DNA of 64,000 nucleotides. Origin: AAA044-D11 sp965268275 (GTDB taxonomy: Bacteria; Actinomycetota; Actinomycetes; Nanopelagicales; Nanopelagicaceae). The stretch spans positions 1,332,092-1,396,091 of the forward strand of contig OZ254168.1 of the NCBI GenBank assembly GCA_965268275.1. Direction: 5' to 3'. Positions 57,722-64,000 of the stretch are shown one piece after another. The notes under the pieces are model-generated. The model ran no database searches. It was not told where the DNA came from and saw only the letters and a program-made list of their open reading frames with translations. The first letter of the stretch is position 1. Each line of letters starts with the position of its first letter. The translations under genes and the position numbers were made by a program.

Positions 57722-58975
57722 ATGAGCAACGACATCACGCGCATCCACACTGGGGAGATTCAGAATTTAACTGATCGCTTTGCCCACCGCGCTGCGATGA
57801 TGAAGCCAAGTGAGATTCGTTCACTTTTTGCGGTTGCATCTCGTCCAGACATTGTTTCGTTAGCTGGTGGAATGCCAAATCTTTCAGCTTTCCCAATGGA
57901 GATGATGGCGAGTGTTGTTGAAAAATTAATCTCTGAAAATGGTCAAGAGGCGCTGCAATATGGCAGTGGTCAGGGACATCCAAAACTTCGTGAACAAATT
58001 TGTGACGTTATGGCGCTAGAAGGAATTCGGGCTCATCCTGACGACGTAATTGTTACTACTGGTTCGCAGCAAGCACTTGATTTAATTTCTAGAATTTTTA
58101 TTGATCCAGGTGATGTGGTTTTGGTTGAGGCCCCGTCATATGTCGGCGCCCTAGGCACTTTTCACCAATACGAAGCCAAAGTGGTTCATGTCGCTATGGA
58201 TGACAATGGTTTAATCCCGATTGCCTTACGTGAAGCCATAACTGCTACTCGCGCAACTGGCCGCAAGATCAAGTTTTTATATTTAATTCCAAATTATCAA
58301 AACCCTGCTGGTGTTTTGTTGAGCGCCGAGCGCCGCACCGAAATTCTTGAAATTTGCCGCGAGGAATCAATCTTTGTAATTGAAGACAATCCTTATGGCT
58401 TACTTGGTTTTGATCGCCCTTCACCTAATGCAATGCGGGCCGAAGATTCTGAAAATGTTTTATATCTTGGGTCGTTCTCCAAGACCATTGCACCAGGATT
58501 TCGAATTGGTTGGGCTTTAGTTCCACAAGCCCTTAAAGAGAAGCTTGTTATTGCAAGTGAATCTTCAATTCTCTGCCCATCAAATTTCACACAGTTGGCA
58601 ATTTCAAATTATCTATCTGATCAACCATGGCGCGATCAGATCGCCTCATTCACTCAGCTTTACAAGGTTCGTCGCGATGCGATGCTTGAAACTCTTGAAG
58701 AAACTTTTCCGGCCGGTGCTACCTGGACGAAACCTGGCGGCGGATTCTATGTTTGGGTAACGCTTCCACCTGAAATAGATACCAAAGCGTTAATGCCAAA
58801 AGCTATTGTTTCAAAGGTTGCATACGTTCCTGGCACAGCTTTTTATGCCGATGGTTTTGGCAGCTGGTCGTTGCGACTTTCTTATTGTTTCCCAAGTCCA
58901 GAGCGAATTCGTGATGGCGTCAGATCACTTGCCGGAGTTATAAAGACTGAAATGCAATTACGCGGATTAAATTAA
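57722..58975 (+). CDS. PLP-dependent class I/II aminotransferase
   Basis: A 417-residue fold-type I aminotransferase of the LysN/2-aminoadipate-like group. PLP-lysine lies in YLGSFSKTIAPGFRIGW; PNYQNPAGVLLSAERR, VIEDNPYGLLGFDRP and QYGSGQGHPKLREQI are conserved. The donor and acceptor are not predictable from sequence. The start is the ATG at 57722, with GCAGAATT just upstream and no SD. It occupies a position between cwlM and parB. It overlaps the convergent parB by 9 bp. Confidence 0.88.
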   Translation: MSNDITRIHTGEIQNLTDRFAHRAAMMKPSEIRSLFAVASRPDIVSLAGGMPNLSAFPMEMMASVVEKLISENGQEALQYGSGQGHPKLREQICDVMALEGIRAHPDDVIVTTGSQQALDLISRIFIDPGDVVLVEAPSYVGALGTFHQYEAKVVHVAMDDNGLIPIALREAITATRATGRKIKFLYLIPNYQNPAGVLLSAERRTEILEICREESIFVIEDNPYGLLGFDRPSPNAMRAEDSENVLYLGSFSKTIAPGFRIGWALVPQALKEKLVIASESSILCPSNFTQLAISNYLSDQPWRDQIASFTQLYKVRRDAMLETLEETFPAGATWTKPGGGFYVWVTLPPEIDTKALMPKAIVSKVAYVPGTAFYADGFGSWSLRLSYCFPSPERIRDGVRSLAGVIKTEMQLRGLN

Positions 58976-59839
58976 TTTATTAATTCGCTCTAAATCTTCT
59001 AGCGTTGCAAATTCGATTGTGATTTTTCCTTTTTGTTTTCCAAGTTCAACGGTAACTCTGGTGTCTAAACGATCTGACATCTCATCGGCTAGCTCTTTAA
59101 GTCTTGGAGAACGGATCTTTCCGGCTTTAGGTGTCGCGCTTTTCTTAGAACCTTGATGAGTGGCAACAATCTCTTCTGTTGCTCGCACACTTAATCCTTC
59201 AGAAACTATGCGCCCTGCTAATTTTTCGATTTCGCTTTCGTCGGTAAGGGTTAAAAGTGCACGGGCATGTCCGGCAGACAATATTCCGGCTGCGACCCGG
59301 CGTTGAACACTTGCCGGCAAATTTAAAAGGCGAAGGGTATTTGTAATTGCTGGTCTAGATTTTCCAACTTTAATCGCAAGTTCATCGTGGGTATATCCAA
59401 AATCATTTAATAAGTTTTGATATGCCGAACCTTCTTCTAATGGATTTAGTTGACTGCGATGAATATTTTCGAGAAGAGCTTCGCGAAGTAATTCATTATC
59501 TGGAGTCTGCCGAATAATTACTGGAATGGTTTTTAGCCCAGCTAATTTTGAAGCGCGCAACCTGCGCTCTCCCATAATCAATTCATATTTGCCACCGCCA
59601 ACATCTCTGACTACCGGTGGTTGCAGAACTCCGACTTCTTTAATCGATGCAGATAATTCTGCTAGTGCTTCGGTATCAAAAATTGTTCTTGGTTGTTTTG
59701 GGTTTGGAACAATTGCATTGATATCTACTTCGCCTTGATCAGCGATAGTCACACCGGTGTTTGTTGTAATTGGTTCACTTAATGAAGTTGGGATTAATGA
59801 ATCTAATCCGCGACCTAATCCACCTTTGCGAGTACTCAT
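58967..59839 (-). CDS. parB: Chromosome partitioning protein ParB
   Basis: A 290-residue CTP-dependent DNA clamp that loads at parS. The N-terminal domain has NPKQPRTIFDTEALAELSAS and the CTP-binding GERRLRASKLAG, followed by NIHRSQLNPLEEGSAYQNLL. The HTH is YTHDELAIKVGKSRPAITN, and a C-terminal dimer domain follows. It overlaps parA by 4 nt. Confidence 0.97.
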   Translation of the reverse strand: MSTRKGGLGRGLDSLIPTSLSEPITTNTGVTIADQGEVDINAIVPNPKQPRTIFDTEALAELSASIKEVGVLQPPVVRDVGGGKYELIMGERRLRASKLAGLKTIPVIIRQTPDNELLREALLENIHRSQLNPLEEGSAYQNLLNDFGYTHDELAIKVGKSRPAITNTLRLLNLPASVQRRVAAGILSAGHARALLTLTDESEIEKLAGRIVSEGLSVRATEEIVATHQGSKKSATPKAGKIRSPRLKELADEMSDRLDTRVTVELGKQKGKITIEFATLEDLERINKLI

Positions 59840-60750
59840 GCAGTGTGTGCTCCATTATTCAAATTGTTTGCTTGATCTAAAACTTCACCAGAACCACGTC
59901 GGGCAATCTCTCGCGCAACAGTCATGTATGCAATTGCACCCGGAGATGAAGCGTCATATGTCATAACTGTTTGATTAAATGATGGTGCCTCTGAAACCCG
60001 GACCGCTCTTGGAATTGGAATATCAATCAATTCCTTTGGGAAATGTTGGCGAACTGTATTTGCTACATCGTTTGCAAGTCGCGTTCTAGAATCAAACATA
60101 GTTAAAACAATTGTTGTAATTCGAACTTTTTGATTTAACATTTGTTGCACTTGTTGCAAAGTTTTTAACAACAGAGTTAATCCTTCGAGCGAGTAATATT
60201 CGCATTGAATTGGAACCATAACTTCTTCTGCTGCAGTTAAAGCATTAACAGTTAACAGCCCCAAACTTGGTGGGCAATCGATAATTACATAATCAAGCCG
60301 AGCACCAATTGCTTCGCGTTCTGCCAATAATTTGTCGAGAGCCAACTTCAACCTTGATTCGCGAGAAACAAATCCGACCATATTTATTTCTGCCCCGGCT
60401 AATTCAACATCTGCTGGCGCACATTCAAGGTGTGGGAATCCAGCTACCTTTGTAACCACTTGTGAAAGTGGAAGATCCTTTACAAGGACTTCATACATTC
60501 CGGCCAGCTCTTCGCGGTCGACACCTAAAGCAGTGCAAGCATTTCCTTGGGGATCTAGATCAATCACAAGAACCTTGAGTCCGCCCATGGCTAGGGCTGC
60601 TGCAATATTGACTGCTGTTGTTGTCTTGCCAACCCCGCCTTTCTGATTGGCCACCGTGAAAATTCGGGTCTTCAAAGGAGTGGGCATCGGTTCTTTTAAC
60701 CGCCTGATCCCAATCACTTTTGAATTGGATGTTTCACGTGAATCATTCAC
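59836..60750 (-). CDS. parA: Chromosome partitioning ATPase ParA (Soj)
   Basis: A 304-residue Walker-type ATPase. The deviant Walker A is VANQKGGVGKTTTAVNIAAA, the Walker B region is LDYVIIDCPPSLGLLTVNAL, and VPIQCEYYSLEGLTLLL is conserved. The GTG at 60750 gives an N-terminus MNDSRETSN, and mycobacterial ParA has a similar SRETS segment. The in-frame ATG at 60687 (MPTPLKTRIF) is the other possible start. The first codons contain a parS-like site. Confidence 0.95.
   Translation of the reverse strand: MNDSRETSNSKVIGIRRLKEPMPTPLKTRIFTVANQKGGVGKTTTAVNIAAALAMGGLKVLVIDLDPQGNACTALGVDREELAGMYEVLVKDLPLSQVVTKVAGFPHLECAPADVELAGAEINMVGFVSRESRLKLALDKLLAEREAIGARLDYVIIDCPPSLGLLTVNALTAAEEVMVPIQCEYYSLEGLTLLLKTLQQVQQMLNQKVRITTIVLTMFDSRTRLANDVANTVRQHFPKELIDIPIPRAVRVSEAPSFNQTVMTYDASSPGAIAYMTVAREIARRGSGEVLDQANNLNNGAHTA
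60730..60745. promoter_or_regulatory. parS centromere site within the start of parA
   Basis: TGTTTCACGTGAATCA has 15 of 16 matches to the consensus parS palindrome TGTTTCACGTGAAACA. A further TTCACGTGA core overlaps its end at 60746-60754 but diverges outside the core. The site encodes DSRETS near the ParA start. Confidence 0.85.
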
Positions 60751-60758
60751 GTGAGTAT

Positions 60759-61379
60759 CTAACCAGCCTTTTTGAGTTCAATAACCCGAGCTAGCGACAA
60801 CTCGCCTATTTGGATTTCATGGAGTTCTGCTTTTGCCACTTTTTTGAAGATTTTTGGTGCCTCGATCCGTGCCGCCTCAAGTTCTGCCGCCGCGCCCTCG
60901 CCTTTCATGGCCAAAAGGGAGCCCCCGCCCATGACTAAATGCCAGGAAACTGTTGCCAGTTTCGGAAGTGGGGCGACCGCTCTGGCGGTTACGAAGTTGA
61001 AGCCGCCTTTAAAGCTCTCGGCTCGTCCTCTTTTCACAGTTACTTCAATACCGAGTTCGGCCACAACCTCTTCAAGGAAGTCGATTCGCCTCTGAAGTGG
61101 TTCTAGAAGCGTCACCTTTAAGTCAGGCCTGGCTAGGGCAATCACAATTCCAGGTAATCCAGCTCCGGATCCAATATCAAGGAGCGAGGCCCCTTTTGTG
61201 AGCAGGGTTGTGACGGGTATGCAGTTTGCAATGTGGCGGTCCCAGATTCGGTCCCCTTCTTTGGGGCCAACCAGGCCACGTTCAATTCCCCAAGTTGCCA
61301 AGATTTCAGCATATCTAGCCACCTCTTTTTGGCGTTCGCCAAAGTAGGTAGAGATCAGGGTTTCACGTGAAACACTCAC
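60759..61379 (-). CDS. rsmG: 16S rRNA (guanine-527-N7) methyltransferase RsmG
   Basis: A 206-residue SAM-dependent methyltransferase (GidB). KEGDRIWDRHIANCIPV and the SAM site LLDIGSGAGLPGIVIALARP are diagnostic, followed by VTLLEPLQRRIDFLEEV and FVTARAVAPLPKL. Loss in other bacteria gives low-level streptomycin resistance. The GTG start at 61379 reads MSVSRETLIS through the parS site. It is 8 nt upstream of parA. Confidence 0.95.
   Translation of the reverse strand: MSVSRETLISTYFGERQKEVARYAEILATWGIERGLVGPKEGDRIWDRHIANCIPVTTLLTKGASLLDIGSGAGLPGIVIALARPDLKVTLLEPLQRRIDFLEEVVAELGIEVTVKRGRAESFKGGFNFVTARAVAPLPKLATVSWHLVMGGGSLLAMKGEGAAAELEAARIEAPKIFKKVAKAELHEIQIGELSLARVIELKKAG
61359..61374. promoter_or_regulatory. 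parS centromere site within the start of rsmG
   Basis: GGTTTCACGTGAAACA contains the perfect 14-bp palindrome GTTTCACGTGAAAC and has 15 of 16 matches to consensus parS. It lies in codons 2-7 of rsmG, 614 bp from the parA site, so two ParB loading sites flank the rsmG-parA junction. Confidence 0.93.
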
Positions 61380-61392
61380 CAGGAAAGAAGGT

Positions 61393-61923
61393 TTATTCGG
61401 GCAGAACTACAACGCAACGGTTTGGGTCTTCGCCCTCAGACTCGCTGGTTAGGCCAATTTCTTGGATAGTGTCGTGAACAACCTTGCGTTCGAAGGCGTT
61501 CATTGGGCGCAACTTAACTGACTCGCCAGATGCCTTAACTTGTTCAGCGATCTCGTGGGCTAGCTTGGCCAGCTCCTCTTTTTTATCGCCACGGAAGTTA
61601 TCAATATCGAGCATTAGGCGTGAGCGCTCGCCGGTCGAAGTCTGAACTGCAAGGCGGGTTAGCTCTTGAATCGCATCTAGGACCTCGCCGCGGTCACCGA
61701 CAAGGTGGCCTAAAGCTCCGCCAGCGATCGCTAGAGAGGCTCGGTCGTTCTCAACATCGATGTCGATGTCACCATCAAGGTCGGCAATGTCGAGTAGTGC
61801 CTCTAAATAGTCAGCAGCTACATCGCCTTCTTCTTCAAGGCGGGCGACTAGAGACTTCTTATCTAGTTTTTCGGTCTTTTCTAGCTTCTCTAGCTTCTCT
61901 GCCTTCTCAACTACTTCGCTCAT
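61393..61923 (-). CDS. Jag/KhpB RNA-binding protein (KH and R3H domains)
   Basis: A 176-residue RNA-binding protein. An N-terminal acidic/basic repeat (EKAEKLEKLEKTEKLDKK) replaces the usual Jag_N domain. The KH part is GGALGHLVGDRGEVLDAIQE and the R3H domain is KLRPMNAFERKVVHDTIQEI. In other Gram-positives it acts with KhpA on cell elongation and small RNAs. It lies between yidC and rsmG as in all actinobacteria. Confidence 0.93.
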   Translation of the reverse strand: MSEVVEKAEKLEKLEKTEKLDKKSLVARLEEEGDVAADYLEALLDIADLDGDIDIDVENDRASLAIAGGALGHLVGDRGEVLDAIQELTRLAVQTSTGERSRLMLDIDNFRGDKKEELAKLAHEIAEQVKASGESVKLRPMNAFERKVVHDTIQEIGLTSESEGEDPNRCVVVLPE

Positions 61924-61953
61924 TTGCTTCTCCTTTTGGGTAAAAAGTTGGTT

Positions 61954-61989
61954 TATCCGATATGTCCGATATATCTAATTTGTCCGATT
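61954..61989. repeat. Four tandem 9-bp units between yidC and jag
   Basis: TATCCGATA, TGTCCGATA, TATCTAATT and TGTCCGATT follow one another without gap, consensus TRTCCGATW; the third is most diverged. The array ends two bases before the yidC stop codon and fills about half of the 68-bp gap to jag. Confidence 0.65.
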
Positions 61990-61991
61990 TC

Positions 61992-62915
61992 TTACTTTTT
62001 CTTCTTCTTCTTTTTTGAAGGTTGTTGACGTTGCCTTGGTTGTTCTACAGATGGATCAACCATTGTGTTTCCTGGCTCATCGGTTGTTGGCAGGCCGGAA
62101 GTTTTATCTTTCAACTCTCGCTTTTTCACTAGCTCTTCATAGGCCGGAGACCCTGGTGTTGGGTTTCTCTTGATCACATAAAACTGTTGGCCAAATGTCC
62201 ACAAGTTTGTTGTTGACCAATAAATCAAAACTCCGACTGGGAAGTTAACTCCGGTCACTGCGAAAATTACTGGAAATACATAAAGCATAATTTTTTGTTG
62301 TTGCAACATCATGTTGTTTGATGAATCCATCTTTGGCATTCCCTTAACCATTAACTGGCGTTGGGTAATGAAAGTTGTAGCGGACATAAAAATAATTAGG
62401 AGAACGGTTACGATTTTAGTTTGAGTATTTGAATCACTGCTTAGAAAAGTATTTGAAAGATTAGCACCGAAGAACTTTGCCTCTTGTGCTGAAGCAAGTA
62501 AATCGCCCTTCAAAACACCATGCGGCACATCTCTTGCAATTCCGTTTAGAACCGTGAAAAGCGCGAAGAAGATTGGTGCCTGGGCAAGGATTGGGAAACA
62601 TGAAGCTAATGGATTTGTTTTGTGTTCCTTGTAAAGCTTCATCATTTCTTCAGATTGCTTCTGGCGATCATCTTTGTACTTCTTCTGGATTTCCTTCATG
62701 TGTGGTTGAAGGGCGGTTAAAGCGCGCTGGCTTTTAATCTGCTTAACAAAGAGTGGAATCAAGATAATTCGAATAACGATTACCAAGCCAATAATTGAAA
62801 GACTCCATTTGATACTTGCATTTGAATCTTCACCAAAGACATAGCCGAGCAAAGTGTGGAACGTAACCATTACCCAAGAAACTGCGTAATACAGCGGGTC
62901 TAGAATTGATCCCAT
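61992..62915 (-). CDS. yidC: Membrane protein insertase YidC
   Basis: A 307-residue Oxa1/YidC insertase of the Gram-positive type. It has five helices, with SIIGLVIVIRIILIPLFVKQ carrying the conserved pore Arg in helix 2. The cytosolic coiled loop is LQPHMKEIQKKYKDDRQKQSEEM, followed by NPLASCFPILAQAPIFFALF. The C-terminus is a lysine run (SKKKKKKK) that may bind ribosomes. The start overlaps the yidD stop by one base. Confidence 0.96.
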   Translation of the reverse strand: MGSILDPLYYAVSWVMVTFHTLLGYVFGEDSNASIKWSLSIIGLVIVIRIILIPLFVKQIKSQRALTALQPHMKEIQKKYKDDRQKQSEEMMKLYKEHKTNPLASCFPILAQAPIFFALFTVLNGIARDVPHGVLKGDLLASAQEAKFFGANLSNTFLSSDSNTQTKIVTVLLIIFMSATTFITQRQLMVKGMPKMDSSNNMMLQQQKIMLYVFPVIFAVTGVNFPVGVLIYWSTTNLWTFGQQFYVIKRNPTPGSPAYEELVKKRELKDKTSGLPTTDEPGNTMVDPSVEQPRQRQQPSKKKKKKK

Positions 62916-63178
62916 TAAATTCTTCCATTCATACTCGTTGTAGCTGCTTTTATAGGTGTTTTTGAGCCTTTTGCTAGAACATAATCAACGCCGCCATGTG
63001 ACCATGGGTTGCATCGCACTAATCGCCAAGCAGCCATTGCTAAACCTTTGACGCCGTATTCTGAAACTGCATCAGATGCGTAGGTTGAACAACTTGGGTA
63101 ATACTTGCAACGAGGTGCAAAGGCTGGTGAAATCCAAGTTTGATAAAATTTAATAAATAGCGAAAATAGCTTTCTCAC
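62915..63178 (-). CDS. yidD: Membrane protein insertion efficiency factor YidD
   Basis: An 87-residue member of the YidD family. FYQTWISPAFAPRCKYYPSC followed by STYASDA, and KGLAMAAWRLVRCNPWSHGG are the hallmark motifs with three conserved Cys. It assists YidC-dependent insertion. It overlaps rnpA by 4 nt and yidC by 1 nt. Confidence 0.97.
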   Translation of the reverse strand: MRKLFSLFIKFYQTWISPAFAPRCKYYPSCSTYASDAVSEYGVKGLAMAAWRLVRCNPWSHGGVDYVLAKGSKTPIKAATTSMNGRI

Positions 63179-63546
63179 AAAGCCACCGGGGTCTTGCTTA
63201 AAACTTTTTGCATAAGTTCATTTAACTCATTCTCGTAATTTGGTTGATTCCGCAGAACGCGAATTACAAGCCGACTGCCGGCAGGGAAATTTGAAATATG
63301 TGCAGCGGCCAAATGGCGCAATTGTCTTGAAACTCTATGGCGCACAACAGAACCGCCGACTGATTTGTTTACGATCAGCCCAACCAAAGGCGCGCTGGAA
63401 TCGCTAGCGTTGGTTTGATTGTTTGAATTTGTTTTTAGGTAGACCACAAGCGATAAAGATGTTGCTCGAACTCCAGTTTTAGTAGTTAGGGCAAAATCTT
63501 TGCTTGTGCGCAACCGGTTCTTGGCTGGCAGCACAGTTATCGGCAA
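63175..63546 (-). CDS. rnpA: Ribonuclease P protein component
   Basis: A 123-residue protein subunit of RNase P for tRNA 5' processing. LPAKNRLRTSKDFALTTKTG is the N-terminal RNA-binding part, and GLIVNKSVGGSVVRHRVSRQ contains the RHR-type variant of the RNR motif usual in actinobacteria. The start is TTG directly after the rpmH stop (TAATTG). Confidence 0.95.
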   Translation of the reverse strand: MPITVLPAKNRLRTSKDFALTTKTGVRATSLSLVVYLKTNSNNQTNASDSSAPLVGLIVNKSVGGSVVRHRVSRQLRHLAAAHISNFPAGSRLVIRVLRNQPNYENELNELMQKVLSKTPVAL

Positions 63547-63684
63547 TTAAGCAGAGATGTTGGTGCGGCCCTTAGCGCGGCGACGAGCTAGAACTGCTCT
63601 TCCGCCACGTGTTGCCATGCGAGCACGGAAGCCATGCTTCTTGGCGCGCTTGCGAACGTTAGGTTGAAATGTACGCTTTGACAT
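63547..63684 (-). CDS. rpmH: 50S ribosomal protein L34
   Basis: The 45-residue L34 starts MSKRTFQPNVRKRAKKHGFR, continues ARMATRGGRAVLARRRAKGR and ends TNISA, almost invariant for the family. AGGAGAG lies 4 nt upstream of the ATG. It is the first gene of the rpmH-rnpA-yidD-yidC-jag-rsmG-parA-parB series pointing away from oriC. Confidence 0.98.
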   Translation of the reverse strand: MSKRTFQPNVRKRAKKHGFRARMATRGGRAVLARRRAKGRTNISA

Positions 63685-63689
63685 AAAAC

Positions 63690-64000
63690 TCTCCTAAGAA
63701 ATTCGGGGATCTCTCCTGCAGGTTTTACCCCGCCGGGTCACAACTACTCATTTTTTGATGAGGGGGTTAGGTTACGGGCACCTGTTGATAAGGGTCAAAC
63801 TCGGGATGCTCTGGATTGGCCGCCTTAATAATTTGTGGATAACACCTTGCAATTTCTTGGAATTGCCCCTACTTTCGCCCTCTATCCACAGAAAATGAGG
63901 GCCAAAAGGCTCAAGTTTTACTTTAGACCACAGCCTGTGGATAACCCTGTGGATATAGCCCTTTTTGAATTATTTGGTTTTAGGAAAGTAAGAGGTTTTT
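63690..64000. other. Replication origin region (oriC) with DnaA boxes
   Basis: The gap between rpmH and the right edge contains exact DnaA boxes TGTGGATAA at 63834-63842 and 63936-63944. Near-matches are TGTTGATAA (63783-63791), CTATCCACA (63882-63890) and TGTGGATAT (63948-63956). The last two plus-oriented boxes are 12 bp apart in tandem. AT-rich stretches lie at the right end (63960-64000). Next to rpmH this is the classic rpmH-oriC-dnaA layout; dnaA should begin beyond position 64000. The region must also hold the rpmH promoter. Confidence 0.88.

Noticed and set aside
1..64000. CRISPR arrays, insertion sequences, prophage, rRNA genes or rhodopsin
   Set aside because: No regularly spaced repeats, transposase, integrase, phage structural gene, rRNA or rhodopsin sequence was seen; the accessory content is minimal.

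Overview
This AT-rich, very compact window is from an actinobacterial chromosome and ends at the replication origin. The gene order matches the dnaA-proximal region of Mycobacterium and relatives: rpmH-rnpA-yidD-yidC-jag-rsmG-parA-parB, cwlM-trxA-trxB-murJ-nudix-pcnA, ponA-rpsF-ssb-rpsR-rplI-dnaB, pknB/trpG/crgA, and crp/nth/trx/cvpA. The low GC, short intergenic gaps, many 1-8 bp gene overlaps and pruned loci suggest a streamlined lineage such as the freshwater acI Nanopelagicales. That placement is inference; the actinobacterial assignment is well supported. I see no insertion sequence, prophage or CRISPR array.

Layout. 1-9963 (minus): a probable ten-gene operon, fba-purA-purD-purB-purC-purS-purQ-purL-SCP2-like-purF, covering most of IMP synthesis plus the first step to AMP. 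A candidate 48-residue ORF lies just upstream of it. 10396-15453: acetyl-CoA synthetase, then a small sulfur-handling locus (CstR-like repressor, rhodanese lipoprotein, CoA-disulfide reductase/rhodanese fusion, Cys-rich mini-protein) divergent from an exported DUF2202 protein, with a CsoR-family operator between them. 15506-19876: cvpA, thioredoxin-like lipoprotein, nth, crp, ridA, a DUF4177 mini-protein, yqeY and a phosphoesterase. 19850-25566: GNAT protein, asd, lysC (with an internal start for a beta subunit), recR, dnaX, the SRP RNA and tRNA-Ser(GGA).

25641-43492: an exported fibronectin-III protein, succinate-semialdehyde dehydrogenase, a KimA-like permease fused to an OB-fold, an aquaporin-family channel, a minimal pstP-pknB module, trpG, crgA, a PhoP/PhoR-like two-component pair, htpX-lemA, dcd, a FadE5-like acyl-CoA dehydrogenase, an EamA exporter, carbonic anhydrase and dnaB. 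43752-50550: the ribosomal/ssb operon, GT87 glycosyltransferase, ponA, DUF5318 and an MFS transporter. 50516-64000: pcnA, nudix, DUF6049, murJ, trxBA, a CwlM-like protein that has lost its first zinc-binding histidine, an aminotransferase, parBA with parS sites, rsmG, jag, yidC, yidD, rnpA, rpmH and an oriC-like region with five DnaA boxes. dnaA presumably lies just past the right edge.

Most genes are ordinary core genes. The points most worth following are the CstR-like persulfide locus with its operator, the permease/OB-fold fusion, the CwlM pseudoamidase, the unrecognised small ORF at 10114-10260, parS sites placed inside the first codons of rsmG and parA, DnaA boxes upstream of the PhoP/PhoR-like pair, and a four-unit 9-bp tandem repeat between yidC and jag.
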